NCBI GenBank assembly: GCA_916610825.1
Contig: OU744454.1
Coordinates: forward strand, 14,387,836-14,451,835
Source: Haliclystus octoradiatus
Lineage: Eukaryota; Cnidaria; Staurozoa; Stauromedusae; Haliclystidae
DNA length: 64,000 nt
Direction: 5' to 3'
In this document: positions 1 to 11,818 of the stretch, one piece after another
How positions within the stretch are numbered: the stretch's first letter is position 1
How the letters are laid out: every line of letters begins with the position of its first letter
Program-made: the position numbers and the translations under genes
Notes under the pieces: model-generated
What the model saw: only the letters and a program-made list of their open reading frames with translations
What the model was told of the DNA's origin: nothing
The model's database searches: none

Positions 1-244
1 AAAATTGACAATATGACAGAATAAGCGATCGAAATATAAACTTTGAAAATGATTCAAGCAAGTTTGTTTACATTATTAGTGTTTTATTCACCAACCAGCG
101 CTCGATAAAAATTCACGTGATACAAAGGTGCGCAGTGATTGGGCACACCATATTTTTGGTTTCTGGCACACTTTTTAACCTTAAATTTTATTAAGCCCTC
201 ACTGGAGCGCCGCGCAGAAATGAGGGCCGTGATGGAGTGAGGCT

Positions 245-386
245 AGTCTGGCAGTATGCTTAGTACAGTTTGGTGGTAGGCCTAGTGCAGTCTAGCAGTA
301 GGACTAGTGGGTTTGGTAGTAAGCCCAGTGTAGTTTGGTAGTAGGCCTAGTGCAACCTGGCAGTAGGTCTACTGCAGTCTGGCAAT
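245..386. repeat. 22-bp minisatellite, ~6-7 units
   Basis: Diverged tandem units of GTTTGGTAGTAGGCCTAGTG plus CA, with steps of 21-23 bp. It ends immediately beside the stop codon of the 212-aa frame at 390. Confidence 0.8.
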
Positions 387-389
387 GTC

Positions 390-1028
390 CTATGTTACAT
401 GTTGCCTAGGTTTAATAGAGTTCTCACCATTTTCATTTTTGCATGGTGTAATCTTGTTCGAAAATAATGCTTGTCTCAGCATTCCATAAACAGATTGTGT
501 TCTATCTAAAAATATGTTTCTTTCTTCTAAGCTTGAAAAAGTAAATGAGCTTTTCAACAAAGTACGTGCCGTTGAACATTGCAAATCAACTTCAATGTCA
601 ATATGATGTGCATATAAAGCTAAAGATTCAAGATCATTCAGGTCTTCAATCAATAATAGTTCACGACTAAGAATATAACCACGCTTCCAATTTGATAATA
701 ATGGAATAATATCGTATGTTTTTTTAAATAAAGTTATGCCTTTTATTCCATGATGACAGACAGGATAAATGTTTAAATTAATAAAACAATCAGGCTGTTT
801 TGGTTCCATTTTTAGATCAACATATATACAGCTTTTATCTTGTACAAAAGTAATACGCATCGTTGTAACTATTTCATTGTTCACCACATTATTTTCACCA
901 TTAATGGTTATCAATAATGTTATAATAAAAATATAAATGATTTGAATAAAAAGACATTTTCGTTTCGAGTATTTCCAATTCCAATTCAACTCCATGATGA
1001 TGAAATTGTGCAGCAAATGAGCTAACAT
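390..1028 (-). CDS. Putative secreted or membrane-anchored protein, 212 aa
   Basis: A single open frame with no recognised domain. A hydrophobic segment at residues ~26-42, preceded by basic SKRK, looks like a signal peptide or signal anchor; starting at Met12 would make it a more usual signal sequence. Cysteines at 67, 81, 91, 151 and 196 suggest an extracellular, disulphide-bonded fold. The frame ends just beside a 22-bp minisatellite. It could be a complete intronless gene or one exon of a larger one. Sequence about 550 bp upstream (1580-1760) resembles sequence upstream of the PAN-like gene B (5810-6010), but the proteins themselves are not visibly related. Confidence 0.5.
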   Translation of the reverse strand: MLAHLLHNFIIMELNWNWKYSKRKCLFIQIIYIFIITLLITINGENNVVNNEIVTTMRITFVQDKSCIYVDLKMEPKQPDCFINLNIYPVCHHGIKGITLFKKTYDIIPLLSNWKRGYILSRELLLIEDLNDLESLALYAHHIDIEVDLQCSTARTLLKSSFTFSSLEERNIFLDRTQSVYGMLRQALFSNKITPCKNENGENSIKPRQHVT

Positions 1029-2170
1029 ATATCCACGGAACGGGAATAAAAACAGGGTAACATTAAATATAAAACATCGATTTAAAATTTAACGAATAAA
1101 ACAATCAAACAAGTTAATTTAATTAATATTATTAATATAGTTTATAAACAAAATTAAAAGCATAACACAGAAAAATACATTAAATTTTTGATTTGATAAA
1201 TTTGACACGACGATATAGTGATCTCTCTATCAGAACGAGGCGACAGTCTTCTCAAGCAAGTTCAGCGTTGCTATGGCAATTAATTTGGTAATGATATAAT
1301 CATATGATAAATCACATAATCACCATAATTTATTTAGAAACTCAATAAGTTATAAGATTTTTCTGCATATCTGACTATACACAGAGGTATAATAAAACAA
1401 AGTAACGGCTAAAATAACTAATAGCAATCATTTACAGTACAAATTACTGTTTTTAATGAAAACAAATTATAGTAAACATTTTGCACGGATTTCCAGCATT
1501 TTTTTTTCACAATTTTTGAATTAATACAATACATATTGCACTCAACACAAACGAATCTGCACAATGCCTCAATCTAACAATATCAGACTCAGCCATAGAT
1601 TTTGTTATTATAACGAAAATGATTCGATCAATCTGATTGGTTTAGATTTTGACGCCAAATCACCATAACAAAACTAGGTTCGAAAACACAATCGATCTTA
1701 CAATTCGAACTTAGTATCACGAATGAGAACTTTCAATTTGATCAGGAGTTTTCAAAAAGATCTTTCAACTAAGAAAGTCGTGTATATGCTTGTAAAAGTT
1801 GTGCTAGTTATAATTATACAACATAATAGACGCCAAGACGCAAGAATCATCGCAACAAGTCACCTCTAAATGCGTCAGTCTATTTGAAGGAATATTTTTT
1901 TATACTGAAAACAACTATTTTCTCGATATCACGAGTCCATTCTCAAAATACTAATTGGTCTTTCATCGAAGTCTGAAATGAGATTAGAATGTGCTATATT
2001 TAGCAATGTTTGTACTGGAAGTGTTCGGTGCTTCACTAAGACTTCCAGCTGTGTGTTGATATTTAACACGTGACTGCGCATTGCGAATTACTATATGAAA
2101 GATAATTATCTGATAGATTTCTATTGTGATTAATAAATAAAAAGGAATTAAAAGAGTAAATAAATTACTG
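1029..2170. other. Non-coding stretch
   Basis: No gene seen. Positions about 1580-1760 are similar to 5810-6010: both contain a CTGATTGGTTTA block followed by a CACCATA block and a GAAAACACAA block, so this is a dispersed repeat or a duplicated upstream region. Confidence 0.5.
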
Positions 2171-2418
2171 AGTGGTGGCACCAGAGGGGTTACAGGGGGG
2201 GGCTACAGCCCTCTCGTCCGGGATGCTCAGCCCCCCGGTCGGGGAAGACTAAATTTTCTGTCAGGGAATTCTTTTAAACATATTTCATAAAAAACAATAG
2301 GAACTAGCTCCATTCCAGTATTAGAGACTATTGCCAAATTGTTCCTATGAAATTTGGCATAGCCCCCCTTGTCGGGGATGCCAGCCACCTCGTCGGGGAA
2401 ATCCTGGTGCCACCCCTG
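2171..2418. mobile_element. Small element with GTGGTGGCACCAG inverted ends
   Basis: The left end GTGGTGGCACCAG is mirrored on the right by CTGGTGCCACCCC. Inside are two G/C-rich blocks repeating a GTCGGGGA motif (2215-2250 and 2365-2400), standing out against AT-rich surroundings. No coding frame and no clear target-site duplication. Confidence 0.5.
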
Positions 2419-2429
2419 ATAATTACAAT

Positions 2430-2960
2430 GTATTAATGAGGGTTATTTGTTATAACATTTCCTTTACACTATCACTAAAAGCAGTTTTAGCATTGATATA
2501 AATTTGTAAATAAAAACCAATATTAGATTTCAACCTAAACCAAACTAATATATGTTTTCCGTAAAAGTCCTTCTTGTGGACAATTATTAAACAATAAGGA
2601 AACACTGTGACAAGTTATCAACTCCAATCAATGGAATCATTTACCCTTTTATTATACAATGGCCACTTATATCATACATATATATCCCCACTTATATCGA
2701 TGCGTTTTTCGTAAATTACAACATTCATATATGTGCTTCATTATCGCTGCATGACATTAAACTCGGTGTAGTTAGAATTTCATATGTCTGTTTCTTGACG
2801 TTTAGACTTATTTCATATATTGCTTAAATATGAGGCTTTGATTTTTAATCATTGTGCACTCGACTGTGCTTATACATATAGTATCAAAGTGTCAAGTGTC
2901 AAAGATTCCAAAATGCTGTTTATCTATACATATTGTCAATTAGTTGTTGACAGTATTGTG
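2430..2960. other. Non-coding stretch downstream of gene B
   Basis: AT-rich sequence, presumably 3' UTR and intergenic spacer. No other structure seen. Confidence 0.4.
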
Positions 2961-2968
2961 CAAAGACG

Positions 2969-5547
2969 TTATACTTCCTTTCTAACGAATAACTCAAATG
3001 TTGATTCCCCTGAATTATCCCATTCTGATGTATCCAAATAATCTTCCTCGTACCAGAATGAATACATTGCACCTTGAATCAATGGATAAAATTCAGATGT
3101 GGCTACGTATTGCGTTATGGTACCATCTCCTTCATATTCATTAAACTGTGGGTGATTAACAATGATATCACCCTTGTGGTCTTTCACCAGCACAACATGA
3201 TTTGCGGTGACCGCACTGGTTTTGAGGCCATTACATCCAAATGGCATCCCAAAGCTCTTACACACGATCACGAAGATTGTATAACAACATTTCAATTCAC
3301 CACTTAAATGATTGAGCTTAATATTGTAAAATCCTGATGGTAACTGAAAAGTAAATCTTCCTGGTCTGTCACCCTTGGATCCAACTTTGATAGGGTCTGC
3401 TAATGCCTTGACGTACTCTACAAATATAAAATATTGAATATTAATTCATTATTATTGTTTCACTATAAATGATACGAATCTTATTTAGTTAATCAACACG
3501 TGACCATAGCATGAAATGATTAAAACTATGTTGAAACATAGAATTACCTTGTACTTTGAACTGGAAGTCGATCTAATAAAAAAACACAGAAGTATTTTAT
3601 TAATTAATAATTTACAGGATTAATAAATTAGACAAAGCATATTTCAAAAACAGTACTGTAAGTCTTGGATAGTCTACTAAATGTGGGTGAATTATTATTC
3701 TGAGTACTTATCGAATCATATCTGAGCCCTCCAAAATACAGGTGTGAATACTTGTCCGTATACCCCTGCCCTAAAAAAAAATGTAGATAATATAGATTGA
3801 TTGTAAATGTAGTTAATTATGCTGATGAGAAAATATTTTACTGTAGTGCGCTTGTCATAGCATGATTAATATCTAGTGCGAATATTTTACAAAATCAACT
3901 AGAATATAAACAAAGATGAGGCAAAAGCCTTTTTCGTTACTCAGAGGAGTTTCACGCGTTTACTTTGCGTTACACGGTTTTCTATCCCGATTTTCTATAT
4001 TATACTCTGTCTTAAAATGCATTGAGCACTATCACACACTTGTGTTCATCTCGTATTATATTATTAAAAATCAAATATTTTGTATAAATTCTTCTTTGTT
4101 TTATAAAAAGAGATGTCAAACAATTACAATATGATGATTAATTGATAATTGATAGGAACTCGGACAGCGAGTAAGATGTAAGAATATCGGGCTGCCAATT
4201 TATAATTATAATAATAACTATATTTATATAGCGCTCTTTCTAACGTTAATCCAAGAGCGCTTTACAATATTATTTTTTAAAAGTATGTTTAAAAGTAAGA
4301 ACTATTCAGAATAAACTTGGAACTAAAATTGGAGTAATAAGTACGAACTAATAGATAAAAACTGTTTTTAAAATGTCACTATTGGCTAGATTAAGATAAA
4401 TAGCTTGGCTTTGAAAATAGATAAGTCTTTGTTTTCGATTTAAAATCATCTAATGTAGAGCAGTTCCTGATTTTATAAGGTAGTAAATTCCAGTATTTTG
4501 GACTTAGAAATGAAAATGATCTTTCTCCGTACGATTTAAGTTAAAATGATGGTTGTTGAAGCTTTTGTCACTTGAGCGTAGGGTTCTTGTTGTAGTATAT
4601 GGTTGTATCAGTTCTTTTAGGTATAATGGTGCAATGTTGTTTAGAATTTTGAATGTTGTGATGAGGATTTTGAAAATAATACGATACTCAACATTTACCC
4701 AGTGTAAGTCACGGAGTACAGGTGTGACGTGATCTCGTGCTTTGGTAGATGTTAGTACACGTGCTGCGACATTTTGAATACGTTGTAACTTGCATAGTTG
4801 ATGTTTTTTAATGCCAGCTAGAAGATATTTTTATATTACAGTGGTCTAATTTTGAGGTGATAAAAGCATGTATCAACAGCAATATTGCACAATGTTCGAA
4901 AGAAATGTACGTTTTGATTTTCTTGATATTTTTAAGTTCAAAGAAATTATTACAAATCATTAGTCCGTACTCATTATTTGCTCATTATCTGATCGGTTGT
5001 AATTTGTAGACAAATTATCAAATAATAAATGATGGAACATTTTTCATCTTGACGAAATTAAGTTATTGTTTATGTAGAGAGACCCATGCATAAATTCTAA
5101 TCGCAAATATTCCTTACGTGGCTACTTTTAAGAATAAATTCTCAATTATATACTCACAGGTGTAATAAATATTGTATCTTTCATGTCATCCTCTTCAAGT
5201 AAAAGATTCAATCCATTGTTGCTATACAGCTTACAATTGGCAACAACACTTTTCCGTTTATCATAACTGACGGCTTTGCAAAACATTTCAGCAACACATT
5301 TTATTCGACATCGATTTATAGTAGGTATATTATCGAGTATCAGCATAGCATTCGTTGAAACAATTATTCCATGATTTATGAAATATCTTCCTTTATAATT
5401 CTCTGATGCAATTGAGCCATTTTGACAATTACTTGCTTCCACAACATTTCCATGAATCAAACAGAGCGATAAAGGTATAGCAATGAAAACAATTTCTTTG
5501 ATACATATAATATCAAGCAGTATTTTCATAACAAACATTAGCCACAT
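2969..5547 (-). CDS. Secreted PAN/apple-like domain protein B (3 exons, 287 aa)
   Basis: Exons 5158-5547, 3548-3572 (25 bp) and 2969-3417, with the same intron phases as the paralogue at 8662-11690. The first ATG gives a long leader; a downstream in-frame Met at residue 7 (5527-5529) would give a more typical signal peptide. The PAN-like core has Cys41, then CRIKCVAEMFCKAVSY (Cys80, 84, 90), then Cys105. The C-terminal domain keeps ALADPIKVGSKGD, FTFQLPSG, QFNEYEGDG, QYVATSEFYPLIQGAM and FWYEEDYLD. Relative to protein A it has an extra Cys-rich stretch (ELKCCYTIFVIVCK) of about eight residues. Intron 1 contains a truncated same-strand LINE (4195-4840). This is a tandem duplicate; which copy is ancestral cannot be told. 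Confidence 0.8.
4195..4840 (-). mobile_element. 5'-truncated LINE (CR1/L2-like ORF2 C-terminus plus 3' hairpin tail)
   Basis: The minus-strand translation contains LCKLQRIQNVAARVLTSTKA followed by HVTPVLRDLHWVNVEYRI, the typical end of a CR1/L2-type ORF2. Later frames are disrupted. The 3' end (about 4270 down to 4195) is TGTAAAGCGC, a short spacer, GCGCTATATAAAT and then an ATT-rich tail. It sits in intron 1 of PAN-like gene B in the same orientation as the gene. Confidence 0.75.
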
Positions 5548-5647
5548 ATTGATAGTTAGAAAAATCTATAACATATAAAATAGCGAACTGACTCGAATGA
5601 AAACGCATACTAATATTTCATCTTTTTTGACTGTCAAGAGAATACTG

Positions 5648-5662
5648 ACTGCTTGTGGCTAG
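5648..5662 (-). promoter_or_regulatory. Shared upstream motif, gene B copy
   Basis: The minus strand reads CTAGCCACAAGCAGTC, matching the site upstream of gene A (11819-11833). Confidence 0.4.
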
Positions 5663-5663
5663 T

Positions 5664-6540
5664 TTCTTACTTAAAGAAAGGATTTTGTTGAGTTTATTAT
5701 TTATTTATAAAATCGGAGCTTGGTCTAGACAGACGGTGATATGAGAGAGCCAATGGACAATCGTCTTTTAGTATATGTATACATGCATATAAGAATGACA
5801 GCATCTGTATTAGCCGAATTCGCCAATTTTTTTTTAGTATAACAACGAAATTGTTTCGATCAAGCTGATTGGTTTAAAGATACGACACAAAATCACCATA
5901 TCAACGCTGCTTATACAAAATCAAAACACAAACCAGTTTTGAAAACACAACCGATCTTAAAATTCAAACTTGACGTCTCAAATGTAACTTTTAAATTTGA
6001 TCAAGAACTTTGAATCATCGACCTGGCTTTGGTAATGAAACATTAGACCACAACAGACACTGGTTACTGGGCAGCAGCAACCACTAGTCTGATGTTCGCT
6101 ACCAAAGTAATCTCGACCACCGTTATGAAACTGGTCTCTTAAAAACTTTGATTAACTGCGCATTTCAACTTTGCTCGTCTGGAGAAGTTTTTAACTGAGA
6201 ATAAGTGTAGATATTACGAACACATTTAAACTACTTAGATATCCCGTTAAACATTTAAAGCAGCTTTTAGCCCGTTTTAATTTAAACCATTTAAAATTTT
6301 TTATCAACTTTACAACTATTTCACTCCCTTCCAAAGATCAATCTTCTTTTGATCATCTACGTACGGATATGTCTCATCTATGTTGCAAATAAAAATGGAT
6401 ATCAGAATAGTTATTAAAATTAAGTAAAAACATTTCAGATAATTTCAGTCATCATGAGCCCAACCTTCATAGCTAACTTGTCAATCCGCTATTTACCTTT
6501 ATAAGTGAAATTTATGTACTACAAATTATGTTGGTTTCAC
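5664..6540. other. Intergenic, no gene seen
   Basis: Upstream of gene B. Contains the 5810-6010 block shared with 1580-1760. No coding frame of note. Confidence 0.4.
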
Positions 6541-6594
6541 CCGCCGGCAACTCCACAAGCGGATTAATGAACATAGGCATGGACATATTGGGCA

Positions 6595-6740
6595 ACACGC
6601 GATGAGTCATAATCAATTAAGGAACGAGCACACTCGCTTGCAGCTCGTTTATTCATTATGCTTCATTCGGGGGTCTCCCAGCATCGCTCGTGCAGGAATT
6701 TTGCGATGATGCATGGCAACCCGTGAATGAACCCTTAACT
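6595..6740. repeat. Diverged half copy of the 7-kb foldback element
   Basis: CAGCTCGTTTATTCATTATG and TTTTGCGATGATGCATGGCA parallel 7091-7165, so this is a second, incomplete copy of the same repeat in direct orientation. Confidence 0.5.
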
Positions 6741-6997
6741 GAAATATCATGAATATTCGTGTGGTGTATCTTCATTGATCTTTTATCGTCAATAGTTTAC
6801 AGTAAGAAAACATAATGGTAGAAATTTCTGCATTAATGACGAGGCGACAACATATCACATGATCAAACTCACAAATCTGATTGGGTCAACGTGTGTTCGA
6901 TTCTTCGTGAGTGAAATTTATTGTTTTGCTGATAAAATTATTAACTTTAAAGACAAGAACGATAAAATACCAAATAGGCATGTTTCTCGTTATAGAA

Positions 6998-7183
6998 AAG
7001 AGTTCATGCACGGATTTTGCCATACTCCATCGCAAAGTCCTGCACTCGTGATGTTATCCAACACTCGGTAAGCTAGAAAAACTCGCTCGCTGCTCGTTTA
7101 TTCATTACGCTTCACTCGTGTCTCCCAACATCACTTGCGCAGAATTTTGCGATGAAGCATGGCAAATCCATGCATGCGCTCTT
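6998..7183. mobile_element. Foldback MITE, ~186 bp
   Basis: The left arm (6998-7062) and right arm (7128-7183) are inverted copies: AAGAGTTCATGCACGGATTT at one end, and AAGAGCGCATGCATGGATTT as the complement of the other. No coding capacity, and the target-site duplication is unclear. Confidence 0.6.
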
Positions 7184-7189
7184 AATTCC

Positions 7190-7923
7190 AATTCATTTAC
7201 AAGCTTATAGCAGCAGTTTCAATTGAAATAACGGATGAATAAGCTGAGGTATCATCTACCATAACGCGACAGAACAGCAGAGGTTAAGCATCAATATTTT
7301 TGAGAAATTATAATTGAAATCTAGAAAATTGCAAAGGGCAACGAAGTGAAAAATCTATTTTGCATTTGTGTAAGTACTTTGTGGAACTCTCTGTTGGATG
7401 AATGTGTTCTGTAAGACTGTACCAGCATTCAAACGTTCATTGCTTACAATACATTGATACAGCTAACTCATTGAATCTTCATAACTTCGTTAGACAATTG
7501 CCGCAGCATTGTTTCATTTTCAAGCTTTTATATTTATGTTGACTTGCTCCAAGTCCCGCTTACTTTGATGTGCCGATATTGATGGTTGGTAAGCGGCACT
7601 TACCAACATATCAAAATCGTCATATAAATAAGGGAGGAAGTCAAATATTTATGGTTCTTCAAATTTCTTTTCCCTACTTGCAATCTTACATATAACGTAT
7701 ATATAAATGTGAAACAGTTAGAAGCTTAATGGGATCTGCATCCACTCTCTATATTCGACCAAAAGACAGATCTTGAAAATAATTGATATATATCACAAAC
7801 AGCATTAATGGTCATCAAACCGATACATATTATGAATCGTGATGGCATAATTCTATATGCCATTTAATGTTACGTTTCCTGAATTTTGCAGGGAAAGGCA
7901 TACTTTCATGTTTTTTATTAATT
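7190..7923. other. Intergenic, no gene seen
   Basis: AT-rich spacer between the foldback element and a SINE copy. A short inverted pair GGTAAGCGGCACTTACC (about 7588-7604) is visible; nothing else is supported. Confidence 0.4.
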
Positions 7924-7931
7924 TTAAAGAA

Positions 7932-8205
7932 GGTCAACTCAGCCTTGAATTTATCTATGCCATTAAATGAGTACCATCTTCTGATTTCTGATGGAATGGT
8001 CCAGTGAGAAATGCATTGGGAGTAGTTGCAGAGAATCGTTGCTCATTGACAATAGAGGCATATCGGCCATGAAGTCTATTGAAGTTGATCTGCAGTGCAA
8101 TCGCGGCTGAGATCAATAAGGACCATTTAACACCATTGCTCTCAGCGAAAAAAGCCACTTCTATAAAAATAAAGGAGAATTATCGGTGCCTTCGGAAGGG
8201 TGATT
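7932..8205 (+). mobile_element. tRNA-derived SINE, copy 1 (body only)
   Basis: The body from GTCAACTCAGCC through TGAGATCAA and CTCAGCGAAAAAAGCC matches the copies at 25205, 32799 and 40661. The tRNA-like head is missing. It lies downstream of PAN-like gene A. Confidence 0.75.
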
Positions 8206-8661
8206 CCCTTTCAATTACTTACTTGCTTTATCTTTCTTTACTTTTAGTATGTTATTGAGCACACAATTTGACAAATATAAACGCAAAATAAACTTTGTGC
8301 ACTGCTAGACTAACAGCTTCTTTAATATAGGAAGCACTCAATATTTACAGCCAATCCAGTAAACCAAATGTATATTATTGTCAATTACTTAAATTAGCCA
8401 ATATTAGAGGCTCTATCCAAGAAAACATTTTTTACTTACTAATATCGTCCGTGTTAGTTGTTTTAAATATATATAATAATTAAGATGCTATTTTATGTTA
8501 TTGCATATATTTCCCAATCCCATTGGTAATAAAGTTATATTTTCATATATATCAAAACTTGAGATAATGAATCCATGTAAATTAGTATAAATGTTTTGCC
8601 AAGCTTGTGTTCATCATAAGTTAGCGGAATAATGTCAAAACCTTCAATAGGATAGACATTG

Positions 8662-11600
8662 TTAGATTTCCATTTTAAGGAATAGCTCAAATATTGATTC
8701 CCCTGAATTGCTTTCTTCCGAAGAATCTGCATAATCTTCCTTGTACCAGAATGAATACATTGAGCCTTGAATCAATGGGTAAAATCCAGATGTAGCTACG
8801 TATTGTGTATCCATACCATCTCCTTCATATTCATTGAATTGACCGGGATGAACAATGATATCACCCTTGTAACCTTTCACCACTATGACATCGTTTGGTC
8901 GAGGGTGTTGCCAAAAGCAACCAAATGGCATGATAACGTCGTTATACGCACAAACGAAACCACCACTGGAATGGTTTAACTTCAAACTGTACAATCCTGA
9001 TGGTAATTGAAACGTAAAACTTCCTGGTTTGTCATCCTTAGAACCAACTTCAATAGGGTCTGCTAATGCCTTCGTGTATTCTATATACAAAGAAAACATT
9101 GTAAATCAATATTCTTTGGGTATACATATTTATGCATACTATTAATCTTGAAACGATTGAATATTGTTGCAAATTTAAGGAATAGGGTAAAAACGTAAGC
9201 TCAATACACGCTAGCCTGAATACGTTACAATGCTTTTCATGTATAGTTTCCGTTTCCTACAAGAATCTTCAAACAATTAAAAATAGCTCCGCTACGCTCG
9301 GACTCATGATGAATAATATAATAATCAAAATACACCAATTGAAATCCAATTCAATAGAATATCAAATCAATCAAATCATCACGCAAAGAAAAATCAAAAA
9401 CAAATCAAATCCAAAAAAGTAAATCAATCCAATCGAATGATATAAAAATCAGATCAAATAAAAAATCAACTTCAATCAAATAAAATAAATTATAACAATA
9501 TCCAAATAATATAATAATATAAAGAAAAATATATCCAAATAATAAATCAAAGAAAAAAGAAAAAAAGAAAAAAAATGTTAGGCAGATCTATGGGATTGAA
9601 CTCAAGACCACGCACGCCCTATGCAAACGCTTCAGCACTAGACCATACCAAGATAATAACAAATGAAGTGATTTTCACTACTTATAATACAGGTGTGAGT
9701 TGTAAATGACGTGCGAAATTGTCTCTTCTTAAGGTGATGTAGCAGCAGAATTCAAACATTTTAATAAACCAAATAAAACCATGACGACTGGCTTAGCAGT
9801 TTGATGTAATAAATAACTTCAGAAAACAATACAAACAATAAATATATAATACTGTCTTGTCTAAGCCCCCAACCAAATGATGAATTGTCGGTTCAAAAGT
9901 TCTCATGGTCAAAACACAACAATAATTATCTTCGAAGTTTCACCTCAAATAGTGATGTTACAGAACGATTAAAATCTTTCATTAACCATTTCAAATGACG
10001 AGAAGAAGAAAACAATCATGTGTTCTACCAATGAAGAGATAATCACGATGTAAACTAATCCAGGAGTATTAGAAAACATTTCATTTAAAAATGCAATTGT
10101 AATCTCGCTAAGCTGCGAGTCGGCCATCATGGCGGGCAATGGAAAAAAAATTGGCTAAAAATTTGGAATAATCACACAGCTTGCCCATTGTATTTTTATC
10201 AATAAAATGGTGTTTCTTGCGCAATCGTATTTTGTTCGTCCTTTGTTAGCACGCAAAGCAGTGTGTTGAACGTTATTTCAAAAGAACAATAGATTTAGTC
10301 AAAAATGAAATGAAATGAAATGAAATGAATTGAAAACGTTTCCACCATGACAGTATAGACTCAAGGTCGCTTACCTAACCATGAGTCAAAAATTATAAGA
10401 ATTATAAGTTGTTTTATTTATCAACATTCTTGATTATTTTACCTTGATTAGCTAGGCTTCAATGTTGAAAAGACATCGGCCTTACACCAATGAAATTGCC
10501 GGAATACAATATATCAAGTCACAAAAACAATTAGATAATTGCGAATACTTTCTCATCTAGAATATTTCACCTGCAGAGAACTTACTTTTAGTTAATAAAC
10601 CAGAAGATATACCCTCGTTAATAAATAGCGATTATAAGAAAAACTGCTAGATATAATGTGAATGTGACATGGAGAATGTTGCTAGCATCGAGGTAATTAA
10701 ATTAATAATGCAATTTACACAACTATTACCTGATATTTTGAACTGGAAGTTGATCTGCATAATGTAAAAAATATAAATAGATTTCATAACGAAAGCGTAT
10801 TGTAACAAGAAGAAAAAAACTACAAATTATAGGATTCTCGTAACCGTTTTAAATGGGCAAAATTGACCGACGACCGCTGCGAGCACAAGTTGAATTTATG
10901 CTTAGCGTAATTCAACCGTCTCGCTTTGAAACAATTGTTATGCGCAGGCCTAATTTGTAATAAAATTCACGTCAACAATGAACATTGTGTTATAACAATA
11001 AGCATGCACGTGACCCTAAGTGCCTAGCGCCTGCCGGTCATTTTTGTTCCTTTAACGCTTTAATGTTATTTGTTGAAAATGCCAAACTACCAAGAATGCA
11101 TCAAATTAATTAACGCAACAGCGGAAGAAATATTAAGCAAAATTCAAATTTCTACGCTTGATGCAATGACTGGTTTCATGCAAGTTATCCACAGTCACTA
11201 ACAGTTTTATCATTACAGTAGTGGAGGATTCCTTCTATATATGATTTAAACTACAAACTGTTTCTGAAAAACATCATTAATAGATATTTCTGGAAAGCAC
11301 AATTATAGTGATATATAAAATACTTACAGGAGTAATGAATATTGTATCTTCATTTGCATCTGATATAAGACGTTGATTTAATCCATTAATGCTAAACAGT
11401 TTACAGTTTTTCATCACATTTTTTCTTTTATCGTAGCTGATAGCTTTGCAAAACATTTTTTCCACGCATTCTTTCCGGCAGTGATGCACGGTGGATACAT
11501 TTGTAAGAGTTGCCATATCATTTGCTGAATTAATAGCATGGTTTTCGAAATATCTTCCCTTATAATTCTCAGTTGCGATAGAACCATTTTGACAAGTATT

Positions 11601-11690
11601 TGAGTTAAAAGCATTTGCGTTGATCTCGTAAAGAGCCAATGTTATAAAAACAACAACTAATTCATTGATAAATAAAATATCAAATGCCAT
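8662..11690 (-). CDS. Secreted PAN/apple-like domain protein A (3 exons, 268 aa)
   Basis: Exons 11328-11690, 10730-10754 (25 bp) and 8662-9080; junctions are AG/GT and phases 0, 1 and 2 fit. Residues 1-~26 are a hydrophobic signal peptide. Residues ~33-105 look like a PAN/apple module: Cys33, then the core CRKECVEKMFCKAISY with Cys71, 75 and 81, then Cys96. PAN modules usually bind proteins or glycans outside the cell. Residues ~122-268 form a second domain I do not recognise, with KGDIIVHPGQFNEYEGDG and a SFWYKEDYxDSSE motif near the end. A TATA box (11793-11799) lies about 100 bp upstream of the ATG. Intron 1 holds a small MITE and intron 2 a dispersed repeat. It is paralogous to the gene at 2969-5547. 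The gene structure is well supported; the function is not. Confidence 0.82.
9285..10395. repeat. ~1.1-kb dispersed repeat, copy 1 (empty SINE site)
   Basis: Begins at TAGCTCCGCTACGCTCGGAC and shares most of its length with 24612-26205. It includes an AATCAAATC-rich low-complexity part (about 9330-9560) and a tRNA-like pol III head on the minus strand (about 9590-9655: A-box TGGTCTAGTGCTGAAGCG, B-box GAGTTCAATCCC). It lies in intron 2 of gene A. Confidence 0.7.
10846..11050. mobile_element. TTAA-flanked MITE, copy 1
   Basis: About 200 bp with inverted ends GGGCAAAATTGACC and GGTCATTTTTGTTCC. The interior matches 54918-55115 closely. TTAA lies at or beside both ends, as in piggyBac-type MITEs. 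Located in intron 1 of gene A. Confidence 0.6.
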
Positions 11691-11792
11691 TTCAACAACA
11701 AATCAAAACAAACTATTGATTACTCTCAAGATCTGTAACACCTATCTCAATAGATTATTGACTCAACTATATAAAATTCACTCTGTAAATCA

Positions 11793-11799
11793 TTTTATA
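11793..11799 (-). promoter_or_regulatory. TATA box of PAN-like gene A
   Basis: The minus strand reads GTATAAAATG, about 100 bp upstream of the ATG at 11690 and about 20 bp downstream of the motif shared with gene B. Spacing is plausible for a core promoter. Confidence 0.4.
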
Positions 11800-11818
11800 C
11801 TGTTCTAAAACAATTGTC

